Of a stretch of DNA of 64,000 nt, positions 1 through 8,275 are shown piece after piece; within the stretch, counting starts at the first letter, position 1, and the number at the start of each line of letters is the position of its first letter. Under the pieces are notes generated by a model. It was not told where the DNA came from and did not search any database. It was given only the letters and a program-made list of their open reading frames with translations. Source of the stretch: Planctomycetota bacterium (GTDB taxonomy: Bacteria; Planctomycetota; UBA1135; GCA-002686595); the NCBI GenBank assembly GCA_016795205.1, contig JAEUHZ010000052.1, positions 1 through 64,000 on the forward strand, in the 5' to 3' direction. The translations under genes were made by a program, and so were the position numbers.

Positions 1-77
1 TGTCCCTGCGCCAGGGCGATCTCCGCCTCACGCAGCTTCTGGATGATCTGTTCGGGCGTGTGCTTCTTGCGTGCCAC
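1..77 (-). CDS. IS3-family transposase OrfA (partial, N-terminus)
   Basis: Only the first 25 codons are inside the window. They read VARKKHTPEQIIQKLREAEI and continue ALAQG, the start of the helix-turn-helix DNA-binding OrfA protein of IS3-family elements (usually about 90-100 residues, followed by a frameshifted OrfB integrase). The GTG start at 75-77 is supported by an AGGAGG ribosome site seven bases upstream (minus strand of about 85-90). OrfA binds the terminal repeats of its own element and supplies the N-terminal part of the OrfAB transposase. The stretch is short, but the motif is very characteristic. Confidence 0.85.
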   Translation of the reverse strand, partial: MARKKHTPEQIIQKLREAEIALAQG

Positions 78-140
78 CAGGCACCTCCTGAGTCCGGGAT
101 CCTAACGTTGAGGGTGGATCCGGATTCGGGGGGCAGATCA
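1..140 (-). mobile_element. IS3-family insertion sequence, left end only
   Basis: The end of an insertion sequence runs off the left edge. Its orfA start lies at 77 (minus strand). Read on the minus strand, the element would begin at 140 with TGATCTGCCCCCCGAATCCG. This resembles IS3-family terminal repeats, which begin with TG and have a C-run followed by GAATCC. The right end and the orfB integrase are outside the window, so the boundary at 140 is inferred from one side and no target duplication can be checked. Confidence 0.6.
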
Positions 141-558
141 AGTATCGCCCGGGGGAGAGCAGGGTCGGGGAACGCGAGGCCGCCGTCCAGCTCGATCTTC
201 TCGCGAGTGCCGCCGCCGCATAACGGGGCCTGAACGTCGCCCGGTGTCGTGATACCGGGCCTCTCCCTGGCCATGCACGCCGAGAGCGACCGGCTGAACC
301 GTGCCGATTCGGGACCGACGTACCTGATCCGCCGGTCGCGTCTGTTAACCACGCCCGCCCGAAGTTCGACCCCGTGGTGGGAGTCCATCCACTCGCGAGT
401 CCCTCTACGCGAAAAACGCGTCGCTCTCTCTCGCCGAGCGTCGCGAGAGGATCCGCGAACCGCGCTCCAGAGGCTCCGGCGGCCCTACCACCCCCGATCG
501 CGCCTCCAGGCCACCCGTCGCGGACGTCCGCGGAGGCCGAGAGCGATCCAGAAGGAGA
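141..558. other. intergenic stretch, nothing recognised
   Basis: Between the insertion-sequence end and the tRNA there is no reading frame with a recognisable product. The open frames that cross it are G+C-driven and encode arginine- and proline-rich low-complexity text. I see no second tRNA, no direct repeat of the tRNA 3' end and no integrase remnant. It may be ordinary intergenic sequence or decayed DNA around the insertion. Confidence 0.5.
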
Positions 559-633
559 TGGCTCCCCGAGTAGGGCTCGAACCTACAACCCTGCGGTTAA
601 CAGCCGCATGCTCTACCATTGAGCTATCGGGGA
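559..633 (-). tRNA. tRNA-Asn (anticodon GTT), CCA encoded
   Basis: Read on the minus strand, the sequence folds as a complete cloverleaf. The acceptor stem is TCCCCGA paired with TCGGGGA. The D arm is GCTC/GAGC, the anticodon stem TGCGG/CCGCA, and the seven-base loop CTGTTAA gives anticodon GTT. The T arm is GTAGG/CCTAC with loop TTCGAGC. The discriminator base is G and the 3' CCA is encoded in the DNA (559-561). It stands alone and is not part of a visible tRNA cluster. Confidence 0.97.
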
Positions 634-837
634 ACGCTCAGAGGACGCGGAAGGGTACTCCTCGCGCCGCCGGAGTCAACCCTCCGGCCTGACCAGAGGA
701 TCGGGCGCCGCGCGCGCTGGAATGGAGCCGGAAACGGATTCCTGGCAGGGGCGCGTGTCTCGCCGGGCGGACGCTGCGCGCGCCCATCCTTTCCGGGCCT
801 CCCGCGTGCCCGGAGCGAGGCGCTCCGTCGCAGCGCG

Positions 838-1803
838 TCAGCCCGCCGCCAACTCCGCGATCTCCAGCGGTCCCGCCGCGACCGGGGTGCGCGGGATGCG
901 GTCCAGCGCGAACTCGCGCACGAGCCCCGCCGGCCACGCGTCACGCGCGCTCTTGAGCCCCGAGCGCCGCGCCACCCAGCCGACCACCGCACGCGGATCG
1001 ACGCCGCGCTCGCGCAGGCTCGCGAGCGACAGGTCGTCGCTGCGTTTCGCGAGGCGGCGCCCGTGCTCGTCCGTGACGAGCGGCACGTGCCACCAGCGCG
1101 GGCGCGGGAGTCCCAGCGCCTCTTGGAGCAGCGCCTGCCGCGCGGCGCTCTCCAGCAGGTCCTCGCCGCGCACGACCTCGGTCACGGCCTGCCAGGCGTC
1201 GTCGACCACCACGGCGAGCTGGTACGCGGGGCTCCCCGCGCGGCGGTAGATCGGGAAGTCGCCCGCAGCGCGTGCCACGTCGAACGCGAGACGGCCGTGG
1301 AGCCCGTCCTCGATCTCGATCGGGCCCTCGCGCACGACGAAGCGCAGCGCGGGCGCGCGGCCCGTGGCGGACTGCGCGGACTCGACGCTCGGCCAACGGC
1401 CGCGGCACGTGCCGGGGTAGCGCGGGCCGGACTCGCCCACGTGCGGCGCGCTGGCGGCGGCGGCGATCTCGGCGCGCGTGCAGGTGCAGGGATAGGCCAG
1501 CCCGCGCGCGACGAGCGCGGCGGCCGCCGCCGCGATGCGGGCTTCGCCCGCGGATTGCACGTGGGGCTCGCCGTCCCAGTCGAGTCCCAGCCAGCGCAGG
1601 TCCGCGAGCGTCGCCTCGATCATCCCGGGTTTCACGCGCTCGGTGTCGAGGTCCTCGATGCGCAGCACGATGCGTCCGCCGCGCGCGCGCGCGTGCCACC
1701 AGGCGAGCAAGAAGCTGCGCGCGTGTCCCAGGTGCAGGTGGCCCGTCGGGCTCGGCGCGAGGCGCCCCGTGATCTCCGTCGCTCGGGCGGACGGCGTGGT
1801 CAT
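838..1803 (-). CDS. gluQ: glutamyl-Q tRNA(Asp) synthetase
   Basis: A 321-residue truncated glutamyl-tRNA synthetase paralogue. Such enzymes activate glutamate and attach it to the queuosine base at position 34 of tRNA-Asp rather than to the tRNA end. The class I signature HLGH is at residues 24-27 (after RLAPSPTGHL) and the KMSKS equivalent is LAKRSDD near residue 240. The family's zinc ligands are present as CTC, then YPGTC about 25 residues later. There is no anticodon-binding C-terminal domain, as expected, and length matches the family (about 290-320). The ATG at 1801-1803 is chosen because homology begins right after it; the frame stays open far upstream only because of base composition. 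It is divergent from the membrane protein at 1999. Confidence 0.93.
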   Translation of the reverse strand: MTTPSARATEITGRLAPSPTGHLHLGHARSFLLAWWHARARGGRIVLRIEDLDTERVKPGMIEATLADLRWLGLDWDGEPHVQSAGEARIAAAAAALVARGLAYPCTCTRAEIAAAASAPHVGESGPRYPGTCRGRWPSVESAQSATGRAPALRFVVREGPIEIEDGLHGRLAFDVARAAGDFPIYRRAGSPAYQLAVVVDDAWQAVTEVVRGEDLLESAARQALLQEALGLPRPRWWHVPLVTDEHGRRLAKRSDDLSLASLRERGVDPRAVVGWVARRSGLKSARDAWPAGLVREFALDRIPRTPVAAGPLEIAELAAG

Positions 1804-1998
1804 CGCGAGAGGATACGCCGCCCGTCGCGACGGGCGCGCGCTGCGAGCGCGGACGAGCAGCGAGACGGGGGGCACGAGCAGCACTCGGCCGGGTCCGCGA
1901 TCCGGCACGGCGCCACGCGCGAGCCTCTGCCCTGGATCCCGCGCGGCGGGCCCGTATCCTCCAGCCGCGGCGCGGCCCCGGCCGATCCCACCGCCTCC

Positions 1999-3483
1999 AT
2001 GACGAGCGACTCCCGCGGCCTGCGCCTGTCTGCCCTCCAGATCGCGCTGCTCGTCGCGGCCCTCGTCGCCTGCCGCATCGCGGCCGTGCCGGCCTGTCCG
2101 ACCTACGACGACGCGTTCATCACCTACCGCTACGCGGAGAACCTGGCCGCCGGTCACGGGCTGGTCTTCAACCCGGGCGCGCCGTGGGAGCCCGTGCTCG
2201 GGACGACGACGCTCTTCTACGCGTTGCTCATGGCGGGCCTCGCGGCGCTGGGCTGCGACCTCGTCGGCGCCTCGCTGGCGGTCAACGTGGCCTGTGACGT
2301 GGCCACCGCGCTGCTCCTCGTGCGCATCCTGGACCGGCGCCCGGTGGCCGCCTCGGCCGCGGTGCTGGGCCTCGCGGCGCTGCCCGAGCTGGCGCGGATC
2401 AGCGTGGGGGGCATGGAGTCGCCGCTGTTCCTGCTGGCGGCCACGGCGGCCTGCGCGGCGGCCGCCGCGCGGCGCACCGTGCTGTCCGGCGCGCTGTGCG
2501 CCGCGACCTGCCTCGTGCGTCCCGAGGGCGTGCTGCTGGCCGGGATCCTGGTCCTCACGTTCGCGCGCCGCCCGCGCGAGCTCGTGCGTTTCGTGGCGCC
2601 ACTCGCGCTCGTCGGGGTCGTCGCGTTCGTGGCGCTGACCTCCGTCTACGGCACCCCGATCCCGCAGAGCGTCACGGCCAAGTCCGCCATGCAGGGACCC
2701 GATCCGGCGGCGGAGCGCGCGGCGCGCCTGACGACGATCCTGCGCCAGGCCTTCCTGCCGCGCACGGCCTACGCGGTCTGCCTGCCGTTCGCGCTCGTGG
2801 GGCTCGTGCGCGCGCTGCGCGCGCCAGGCGCGGTGCGCAGCCTGAGCCTGTTCGCGCTCGCGATCAGCGCCAGCTACCTCCTGGCGCGGCCCCACACCTG
2901 GGGCTGGTACTACTACGTGCCGCTCGCCGGGCTCGTGCTGTGGATCGCGCTGGGCTTGGAGGCGGCCTTCACGGCGCTGGCGCGCCGCGCGCGGCCGAGC
3001 TTGGCCTTCGCCGTCGAGTCCTTCGCGCCGCAGGCGGCCAGCGTGCTCGTCGCCGCCCTGGCCTTCGTGGCCGGCGTGCGGCTCGCGTCGCCGATCCGCG
3101 CCCGGGTCTACGAGCCGCTGTGGGAGTGGGCCGCGCGCACGTCGCAGGCCGAGCCCACGGCGCGCATCCTGGCCAGCGACATCGGCGCGATCGGACGCGG
3201 CTGGCGCGGGATCGTGCTCGACAGCGAGGGCTTGACCTGGCCGGAGGCCGTGCGCCTGCGTCACCCGCTGGCGATCATCGCGGCCGAGGCGCCCGAGTAC
3301 CTGCTCGTGGTGGCCGAGCGGCCGCGCCTGCGGCACTTGGCGCAAGGCCCCGAGATCATGGCGCGCTACGAGCCGCTCGCGCGCTTCAACGCGAGCGGCG
3401 CGACGCGGCTCGACCTCGCGCCCGAGGACGTGCCGCTGGAGTGGTCGCAGGACTACCTCGTGTTCCGCCGCCGGCGCGAGTGA
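1999..3483 (+). CDS. GT-C fold membrane glycosyltransferase (family 39 / AftB-like)
   Basis: A 494-residue polytopic membrane protein with about 8-10 hydrophobic segments. Just after the first membrane helix it carries the motif YDDAFITYRYAENLAAGHGL followed by VFNPG. This is the acidic first-loop signature of GT-C glycosyltransferases that use polyprenyl-phosphate sugars, in particular the subgroup annotated as family 39 or AftB-like. The C-terminal ~110 residues are soluble and probably periplasmic (SDIGAIGRGWRG, a motif common in this subgroup). The ATG at 1999 is the first start preceding a membrane helix. The acceptor cannot be told from sequence. A polyprenol-phosphate mannose synthase at 46157 could supply the donor. 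It converges on the BNR gene with an 11-base gap. Confidence 0.7.
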   Translation: MTSDSRGLRLSALQIALLVAALVACRIAAVPACPTYDDAFITYRYAENLAAGHGLVFNPGAPWEPVLGTTTLFYALLMAGLAALGCDLVGASLAVNVACDVATALLLVRILDRRPVAASAAVLGLAALPELARISVGGMESPLFLLAATAACAAAAARRTVLSGALCAATCLVRPEGVLLAGILVLTFARRPRELVRFVAPLALVGVVAFVALTSVYGTPIPQSVTAKSAMQGPDPAAERAARLTTILRQAFLPRTAYAVCLPFALVGLVRALRAPGAVRSLSLFALAISASYLLARPHTWGWYYYVPLAGLVLWIALGLEAAFTALARRARPSLAFAVESFAPQAASVLVAALAFVAGVRLASPIRARVYEPLWEWAARTSQAEPTARILASDIGAIGRGWRGIVLDSEGLTWPEAVRLRHPLAIIAAEAPEYLLVVAERPRLRHLAQGPEIMARYEPLARFNASGATRLDLAPEDVPLEWSQDYLVFRRRRE

Positions 3484-3493
3484 GCGCGCGCGC

Positions 3494-4603
3494 TCAGTCC
3501 GCGAAGCGCACGGAGTAGACCGGCGGGAAGTTGTGGCCCAGCTCGCGCCACGAGTCGCCGCGGTCGTCGGACCAGTAGACGTTGCCGGTCGTGCTGCCGA
3601 ACGCCAGCTCGTCCCCGCGCTGGTCGAGCGCGTGGCGGTAGACGACGTCGTAGGCGCGCTCCTCGGGCAGCCCGCGGCGCAGGTCCTGCCAGCTCTTGCC
3701 GCCGTCTTCGGTGCGCAGCACGCGCAGCGCGCCGTCGATCGCCTGCCGCTTCTGGTCCGCGTCGGCCGGCACCACCCAGGCCGTCTTCGGATCCTCGGGA
3801 TCCGCAGCGATCGGGAAGCCGAAGTAGGCCAGGCGTCGCCGCCCCTTGCGCTCCTTCTCGTGCACGGGCTTCCAGCTCCGCGCCCCGTCCGTCGAGCGGA
3901 AGATGCCGCAGTGGTTCTGTTGCCAGATCACGTCGGGCTTGGCCAGGCACCACTGGAGCGCGTGGACGTCGTGACCGACCTCGGGCGTCGGCTCGGGCAG
4001 ATAGGTCGACGTGAGCCCCTGGTTGCGCGGCGCCCAGCTCGCGCCGCCGTCGGTGGTCTCGAACACGCCGGCGGTGGAAATGCCCACGAGCACGCGGCGC
4101 GCGTCGCGCGGGTCGACGAGCACGGAGTGGATCCCGGCCTCGTCGCGTCCGCCGCCCATCCACTGCTCCTGACGCGAGGGGTGGTTCCACAAGCCCTCGA
4201 CGAGCTGGAAGCTCGTCCCGTCGTCGCGCGTGACGAACAGCGCGCCCGGTTCGGTGCCGACGTAGAGCGTCCCGGGCTCCGCGGCGTGCCCCGGTGCGAG
4301 CACCCACAGGTAGCGCAGCACCGCCGGCTTCCCGGGCTTGATCTCGGCGTTCTCGGGGTACTTGGGCTCGGGCACCGGCTCGAACGTCGCGCCGCCATCG
4401 CGCGAGCGCACGAGCTTCTGGCCCCAATGGCCGTGGTCGATCGAGCACCACAGCGAGTCGGTGCGTGGATCGTGGACGGCGTAGGGGATGGGATTGCCCG
4501 GCTCGCCGTGGTGCTGGAGCTTCCAGCCCTTCCGCTTGCGCGTGAAGACGAACACGCCCTTGCGCGTGCCGAGCAGGAGTCGCGGACCGTCCTTCTTGCC
4601 CAT
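3494..4603 (-). CDS. BNR/VPS10-type beta-propeller protein (sialidase-fold, glycosidase-like)
   Basis: 369 residues made of repeated Asp-box-like elements (RSRDGGATFEPV, ETTDGGASWAPR, RSTDGARSWKPV, RTEDGGKSWQDL, WSDDRGDSWREL). Each Asp-box marks a beta-propeller blade. The family is often annotated as exo-alpha-sialidase or glycosyl hydrolase, but many members have no shown activity. No signal peptide is visible (MGKKDGPRLLLGTRKGVFVF), so it is probably cytoplasmic. The arginine triad of true sialidases cannot be assigned. It follows the MoaD/ThiS-like gene with a 42-base gap, which suggests one operon and a joint role. Confidence 0.8.
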   Translation of the reverse strand: MGKKDGPRLLLGTRKGVFVFTRKRKGWKLQHHGEPGNPIPYAVHDPRTDSLWCSIDHGHWGQKLVRSRDGGATFEPVPEPKYPENAEIKPGKPAVLRYLWVLAPGHAAEPGTLYVGTEPGALFVTRDDGTSFQLVEGLWNHPSRQEQWMGGGRDEAGIHSVLVDPRDARRVLVGISTAGVFETTDGGASWAPRNQGLTSTYLPEPTPEVGHDVHALQWCLAKPDVIWQQNHCGIFRSTDGARSWKPVHEKERKGRRRLAYFGFPIAADPEDPKTAWVVPADADQKRQAIDGALRVLRTEDGGKSWQDLRRGLPEERAYDVVYRHALDQRGDELAFGSTTGNVYWSDDRGDSWRELGHNFPPVYSVRFAD

Positions 4604-4645
4604 CGGGAGCTCGTGGGGTGTGGCGTGGGGGAGAGCGGCGCCGGG

Positions 4646-4918
4646 CTAGCCCCCGGAGAGCGCCTGGGCGACGAAGACGCGCGCGTCGCCGGTCAGGGAG
4701 TCCGCCAGGCGCTCGCGGTCGCGCACGGCGCGCCCGTCGACGAACACGTTCACGTGCTGGCGCAGGCGGCCGCGCTCGTCGACGAGGTAGGAGGCGAGGC
4801 CCGGATGCGCGCGGTCGAGCGCGCGCACGAGCTCGGCGACGCTCGCCGCCTCGACCTCGCGGTCGGCCAGCGCGGGGAAGTAGCGCGAGAGGTGCGCGGT
4901 GAACGTGACGCGAGCCAT
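4646..4918 (-). CDS. MoaD/ThiS-like ubiquitin-fold sulfur-carrier protein
   Basis: 90 residues beginning MARVTFTAHLSRYFPA and ending in LSGG. The C-terminal Gly-Gly is the hallmark of beta-grasp sulfur carriers, which are adenylated and thiocarboxylated by an E1-like enzyme. The pattern (ALAD, then HPGLASYLVDERGRLRQHVNVFVDG, then LTGDARVFVAQALSGG, quoted here as separate blocks) is typical of the MoaD branch. The ATG at 4916-4918 gives the normal length; an upstream in-frame start would add 13 residues unlike the family. No moaE, moeB or thiG gene is nearby. The close neighbour is the BNR propeller gene, so its target may be something other than molybdopterin. Confidence 0.85.
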   Translation of the reverse strand: MARVTFTAHLSRYFPALADREVEAASVAELVRALDRAHPGLASYLVDERGRLRQHVNVFVDGRAVRDRERLADSLTGDARVFVAQALSGG

Positions 4919-4961
4919 GGACTCGGCGAGTGTCTCCCGGCACCGCCCGATCCGCAATCGC

Positions 4962-6029
4962 TCACCACACGGCGATCTCGCGGCGCTTGCGCCACAAGAG
5001 CCACACGAAGAACGGCCCGCCCACGAGCGCCATGACCACGCCGGGCTGCACGCCGGCGCCGGGGAACAAGGCCGTTTGCGCCACGTCCGCGCCCAGCAGC
5101 ACGACGGCGCCGGCCAGCGCGGCGAGCGGCAGGAGCGTGCGGTGCCCGGGCCCCGCGAGGAGCCGCACGAGGTGCGGGACGACCAGGCCCACGAACCCGA
5201 TCTGTCCCGCGACGGCCACCGCCGCGGCCGCCGCCAGCGCCGCGGCGCCGAGCGTCAGGATCCGCACGCGCGCCACGTCGACCCCCAGCGCGGCGGCGTC
5301 GTCATGTCCGCTGGCGACGAGGTCGAGCTCCCAGGCGACCAGCGGCCAGGCGAGAAGCGCCAGCGCGGCCCCGCCCCAGGCCACCGCGGCATGCCAGCCG
5401 GCGCGGTCGTCGAGCGTGCCGAACGTCCAGGCCAGGATCGCCCGCGAGGCCTCCAGGTCGCCCAGGACCAGGTTCTGCGCGAGCTGCTGAAGCCCGGCGA
5501 GCAGCGTGTTCACGGCGATGCCGACGAGCAGCAGGCCGGGCACGGAGACGCGCCCGTGCGAGCTGGCGAGGCGGTAGACGAGGAAGGCCGTGCCGAGCGC
5601 GCCCAGGAACGCGGCCACCGGGACCAGCCAGGGGCCGGCGCCCTGCGGCTCGGCGAGCTGCAGCCCGAGGCCGTAGCCGCCGGCGAGCAGCACGGCGAGC
5701 ACGGCGCCCAGGCTCGCGCCGCCGCTGATCCCCAGGATCCCGGGCGAGGCCAGCCCGTTGCGGAAGATCCCCTGGACGAGCGCGCCGGACAGCCCCAGCG
5801 CCGCGCCCACGCCGGCGGCCGTGAGCCCGCGCCACAGGCGCAGCTCGACGATCGTCTGCGCCGCCCCCGGCAGCGGGTCGGCGAGCCCGAGCAGCGCCCC
5901 GATGCCGCGCCAGGCCGCGGAGAGCTCGTCGACCGCGCGCGTCGAGCCGAAGCGCAGGCTCGCGAGGAGCAGCGCGGCGAGGGCCAGCGCCAGCGCCAGG
6001 GCCAGCGGAGCGCTTCGGCGTCGCAGCAT
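4962..6029 (-). CDS. FecCD-type ABC transporter permease (iron-siderophore/heme/B12 class)
   Basis: A 355-residue integral membrane protein with about ten hydrophobic segments. It has the family blocks RLWRGLTAAGVGAALGLSGA, then GLASPGILGISGGASLGAV, and the C-terminal GFVGLVVPHLVRLL. The last of these is the region that contacts the ATPase in BtuC-like permeases. Such permeases form dimers that import ferric siderophores, heme or cobalamin together with a binding protein and an ATPase. Neither partner is within the window, which is unusual because they are normally in one operon. The start is the ATG at 6027-6029. It is divergent from nnrE (49-base gap) and followed by the MoaD/ThiS-like gene 43 bases downstream. 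Confidence 0.88.
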   Translation of the reverse strand: MLRRRSAPLALALALALAALLLASLRFGSTRAVDELSAAWRGIGALLGLADPLPGAAQTIVELRLWRGLTAAGVGAALGLSGALVQGIFRNGLASPGILGISGGASLGAVLAVLLAGGYGLGLQLAEPQGAGPWLVPVAAFLGALGTAFLVYRLASSHGRVSVPGLLLVGIAVNTLLAGLQQLAQNLVLGDLEASRAILAWTFGTLDDRAGWHAAVAWGGAALALLAWPLVAWELDLVASGHDDAAALGVDVARVRILTLGAAALAAAAAVAVAGQIGFVGLVVPHLVRLLAGPGHRTLLPLAALAGAVVLLGADVAQTALFPGAGVQPGVVMALVGGPFFVWLLWRKRREIAVW

Positions 6030-6078
6030 GGGCGCGAGAGGGTCCCATTTCGACCGCGCGGAGGCCAAGCTCGCACCC

Positions 6079-6792
6079 ATGACCGACGCGGAATCCCAGG
6101 CGGACGCCCTGACGTCCGCGCAGTTGCGCGAGCTCGACCGGCTCGCGATCGAGGAGTGCGGGCTGCCGGGCGTGGTGCTCATGGAGAACGCCGGCGCGGG
6201 CGCCGCGCGCGTGGCGTTGCGCCTGCTCGCGGGTCGGCGCGCGCCGCGCGTGTGGATCGCGGCTGGCCCGGGGCAGAACGGTGGCGATGGCTGGGTCGTC
6301 GCGCGTTGGCTCGCGAACGCGGGCGCGGACGTGCGCGTGGCCTCGGCGCTCGATCCGCGCGAGCTGCGCGGGGACGCCGGGACCCACGCGCGCGTGGCGC
6401 TCGCGATGGGGATCGGGCACGAGCGCCTCGCTGCCAGCGCGAGCGCAGCGCATGCGGAGCAGCTCGCGCGCGCGGACCTGGTCGTCGACGCGCTGCTTGG
6501 GACCGGGGCGCGTGGTGCGCCGCGCGGGGTCGTGGGCGCGGCGGTCGCGGCGCTCGAGGCGCTGGCGGCGCGAGCCGGCGCGCCGCCGGTGCTCGCGCTC
6601 GACCTGCCCTCCGGGCTCGATCCGGACACCGGCGCTCGACCCGGGGCCTGCGTGCGAGCCGCGATCACGGCCACCTTCGCCGCGCGCAAGGTGGGCTTCG
6701 AAGCACCCGGGGTGGCAGCCTGGCTCGGAGAGATCGAGGTCGTCGACATCGGCGTGCCGCGCGCGCTCTTCGAGCGGGTGCGCGGGTCCTGA
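6079..6792 (+). CDS. nnrE: NAD(P)H-hydrate epimerase
   Basis: 237 residues of the YjeF N-terminal family. The enzyme epimerises the damaged R form of hydrated NADH or NADPH so that the dehydratase can repair it. The signature MENAGAGAARVAL is near residue 37 and the phosphate-binding loop GPGQNGGDGWVVARWL near residue 64. ALDLPSGLDPDTG is the conserved block with the active-site aspartate. The dehydratase domain (NnrD), often fused at the C-terminus, is absent and not elsewhere in the window. The ATG at 6079 is chosen because the family starts with an LTSAQLRELDRLAIE helix shortly after it. Confidence 0.92.
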   Translation: MTDAESQADALTSAQLRELDRLAIEECGLPGVVLMENAGAGAARVALRLLAGRRAPRVWIAAGPGQNGGDGWVVARWLANAGADVRVASALDPRELRGDAGTHARVALAMGIGHERLAASASAAHAEQLARADLVVDALLGTGARGAPRGVVGAAVAALEALAARAGAPPVLALDLPSGLDPDTGARPGACVRAAITATFAARKVGFEAPGVAAWLGEIEVVDIGVPRALFERVRGS

Positions 6793-6929
6793 GGCCGCCC
6801 GGGCCTCCCGGCCTGTCGAAGGTGCGCAAAGGCGCGACGCGCACGTCCGCGCGCCTTGCGGACCGCCGGGGCCTCCGCCTACGGTGGTCGATGCACGCCT
6901 GGCGCTGGCCGCGCCACGCTGATCCCCGG

Positions 6930-7940
6930 ATGCACGCACCTCTCCTGACCGCGATCGCGGCGTTCGGCGCCTGGGCCGGCGGCCGCCAGGTCGAGGTCGG
7001 CGACGTCCCGCGCTACACGTTCCAGAGCGCGCCGCGCGAGAGCGTGCTCGTGCATTCGCTCGAGGACCTGCGCGGCGCTCCGGCGTTGTTCGAGTTCTGG
7101 GGGCCGAACTGCTCGGGCTGCGTGCAGGGCGCGATCCCGCAGGCGCTCGAGCTCCAGGAGACCTGGGGCGAGGATCTGCAGGTCGTGTTCGTCGAGGTCC
7201 AGGGCGCGGGCGAGGACGAGGCCGCGCGCTTCGCGCTGCGCCAACGCTGGTTCGGCGGGCGCGCGATCTGGACCAGCGAGGCGCCGTTCTGGCCGGGCGG
7301 GAACCGGCTGCCCATGGCCGTCCTGCTCGGCAACGACGGGCGCGTGCTGTGGAAGGGGAACCCGACCGCGCAGTCGCGCGAGATCGGGCGCCTGGTCGCG
7401 GGCGAGGTCCGCCTGCGCCGCGCGCCTCCGGCCACGGCGCCCAAGGGGCTGCGGTCGGCGTGGACCGAGTTCCAGCGAGGACACGTGGGACGCGCGTCCG
7501 CGCTGCTGGCCGCGTTCGAGCGCGCCACCTGCGAGGAACCGACGGCACAGCCCGACGTGGTGCGCGAGATCGAGCTCTTGCGCCGCGCCATCGATGGTCG
7601 CTTCGCGCAGGTCGCGGCGTTGGCTGCGGCCGGCCACTTCGAGGCCTTCGACGCGCGCCTCGAGGGTCTGCGCTCGGGCGCGGGCGGGGATGCTCCGACG
7701 CGCGCGCGCGTCGAGCAGCTCGCGGCGTCCTGGAGCGGACCCGAGGCCGCCGCCGAGCGCGCCGCCGAGCGGCGCCTGGGGCGGATCCTGGCCCGCTGCT
7801 TCGACTCAGGGGGGGGCGGCGGGGCCGCCCGCGAGCTCACGGCCTTCGCCCGCGAGCACGAGGGCACGCGCGCCGCGGTCCGGGCGCGCGACTGGGCGCG
7901 GCTGGCGGAGCCCGCGCCGCCCGAGCCCGCGCGCCGCTGA
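6930..7940 (+). CDS. secreted thioredoxin-fold protein (TlpA-like) with helical C-terminal region
   Basis: 336 residues. It starts with a signal peptide (MHAPLLTAIAAFGAWAGG), then a thioredoxin-like domain with the active-site pair in FWGPNCSGC and the cis-proline region NRLPMAVLLGNDGRVLWKG. From about residue 170 the protein is helical and arginine/alanine-rich, without a recognised domain. Thioredoxin-fold proteins of this kind reduce or handle disulfides outside the cytoplasm. An in-frame ATG 39 bases upstream (6891) would lengthen the N-terminus; 6930 gives the better signal peptide. It is probably monocistronic: a GC hairpin follows the stop by three bases. Confidence 0.75.
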   Translation: MHAPLLTAIAAFGAWAGGRQVEVGDVPRYTFQSAPRESVLVHSLEDLRGAPALFEFWGPNCSGCVQGAIPQALELQETWGEDLQVVFVEVQGAGEDEAARFALRQRWFGGRAIWTSEAPFWPGGNRLPMAVLLGNDGRVLWKGNPTAQSREIGRLVAGEVRLRRAPPATAPKGLRSAWTEFQRGHVGRASALLAAFERATCEEPTAQPDVVREIELLRRAIDGRFAQVAALAAAGHFEAFDARLEGLRSGAGGDAPTRARVEQLAASWSGPEAAAERAAERRLGRILARCFDSGGGGGAARELTAFAREHEGTRAAVRARDWARLAEPAPPEPARR

Positions 7941-7942
7941 CC

Positions 7943-7959
7943 GGCCCGCGCGGCGGGCC
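7943..7959 (+). terminator. short GC hairpin after the thioredoxin-fold gene
   Basis: GGCCCGC, loop GCG, GCGGGCC begins three bases after the stop codon. There is no T-run, so factor-independent termination is only a possibility. Confidence 0.4.
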
Positions 7960-8222
7960 TGCCCCATCCGCGGCGGCCCGGGGCGCGGATCCCCGGAGCC
8001 CGGCCGGGCGACACTCCGCGGGCCTCGGGCGGCTCCGGCGCGGCGGCTCTCCGGAAGCGATTTCCTGGACCGAGGGCGAAAACCGCGGGCTGGGTGTGGG
8101 GCTGGCGCTCTCCCGGACCGGAACAGCCGTGATACACTCCCTCATGTCCTGCGACGGAACCTCCCCCTCACGGAGTGCGTCCTATCCGCAGGGCGCCGTC
8201 GGTCCCACCTCGGCATCCCCCC

Positions 8223-8238
8223 GTCCGTCGCGACGGAC
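8223..8238. promoter_or_regulatory. 16-base perfect palindrome, possible operator or leader hairpin
   Basis: GTCCGTCGCGACGGAC is a perfect dyad about 90 bases before the start of the secreted protein at 8326. It may bind a dimeric regulator or fold as a hairpin in the leader. It is not followed by a T-run, so a terminator is unlikely. Confidence 0.35.
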
Positions 8239-8275
8239 CGGGAGGCCGAGGCGCGGCGAAGCAGGACGGTGCGTT

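Noticed and set aside
249-692. A 147-codon open frame between the insertion sequence and the tRNA
   Set aside because: It crosses the tRNA gene and has no ribosome site or known domain.
619-1998. N-terminal 460 codons of the open frame that ends in the glycosyltransferase at 1999-3483
   Set aside because: This part is antisense to gluQ and Arg-rich. The protein family starts at the ATG at 1999, just before the first membrane helix.
4899-6929. Upstream extension of the open frame that ends in the thioredoxin-fold protein
   Set aside because: It runs antisense to the FecCD gene and through nnrE in a different frame. The signal peptide at 6930 marks the real start.
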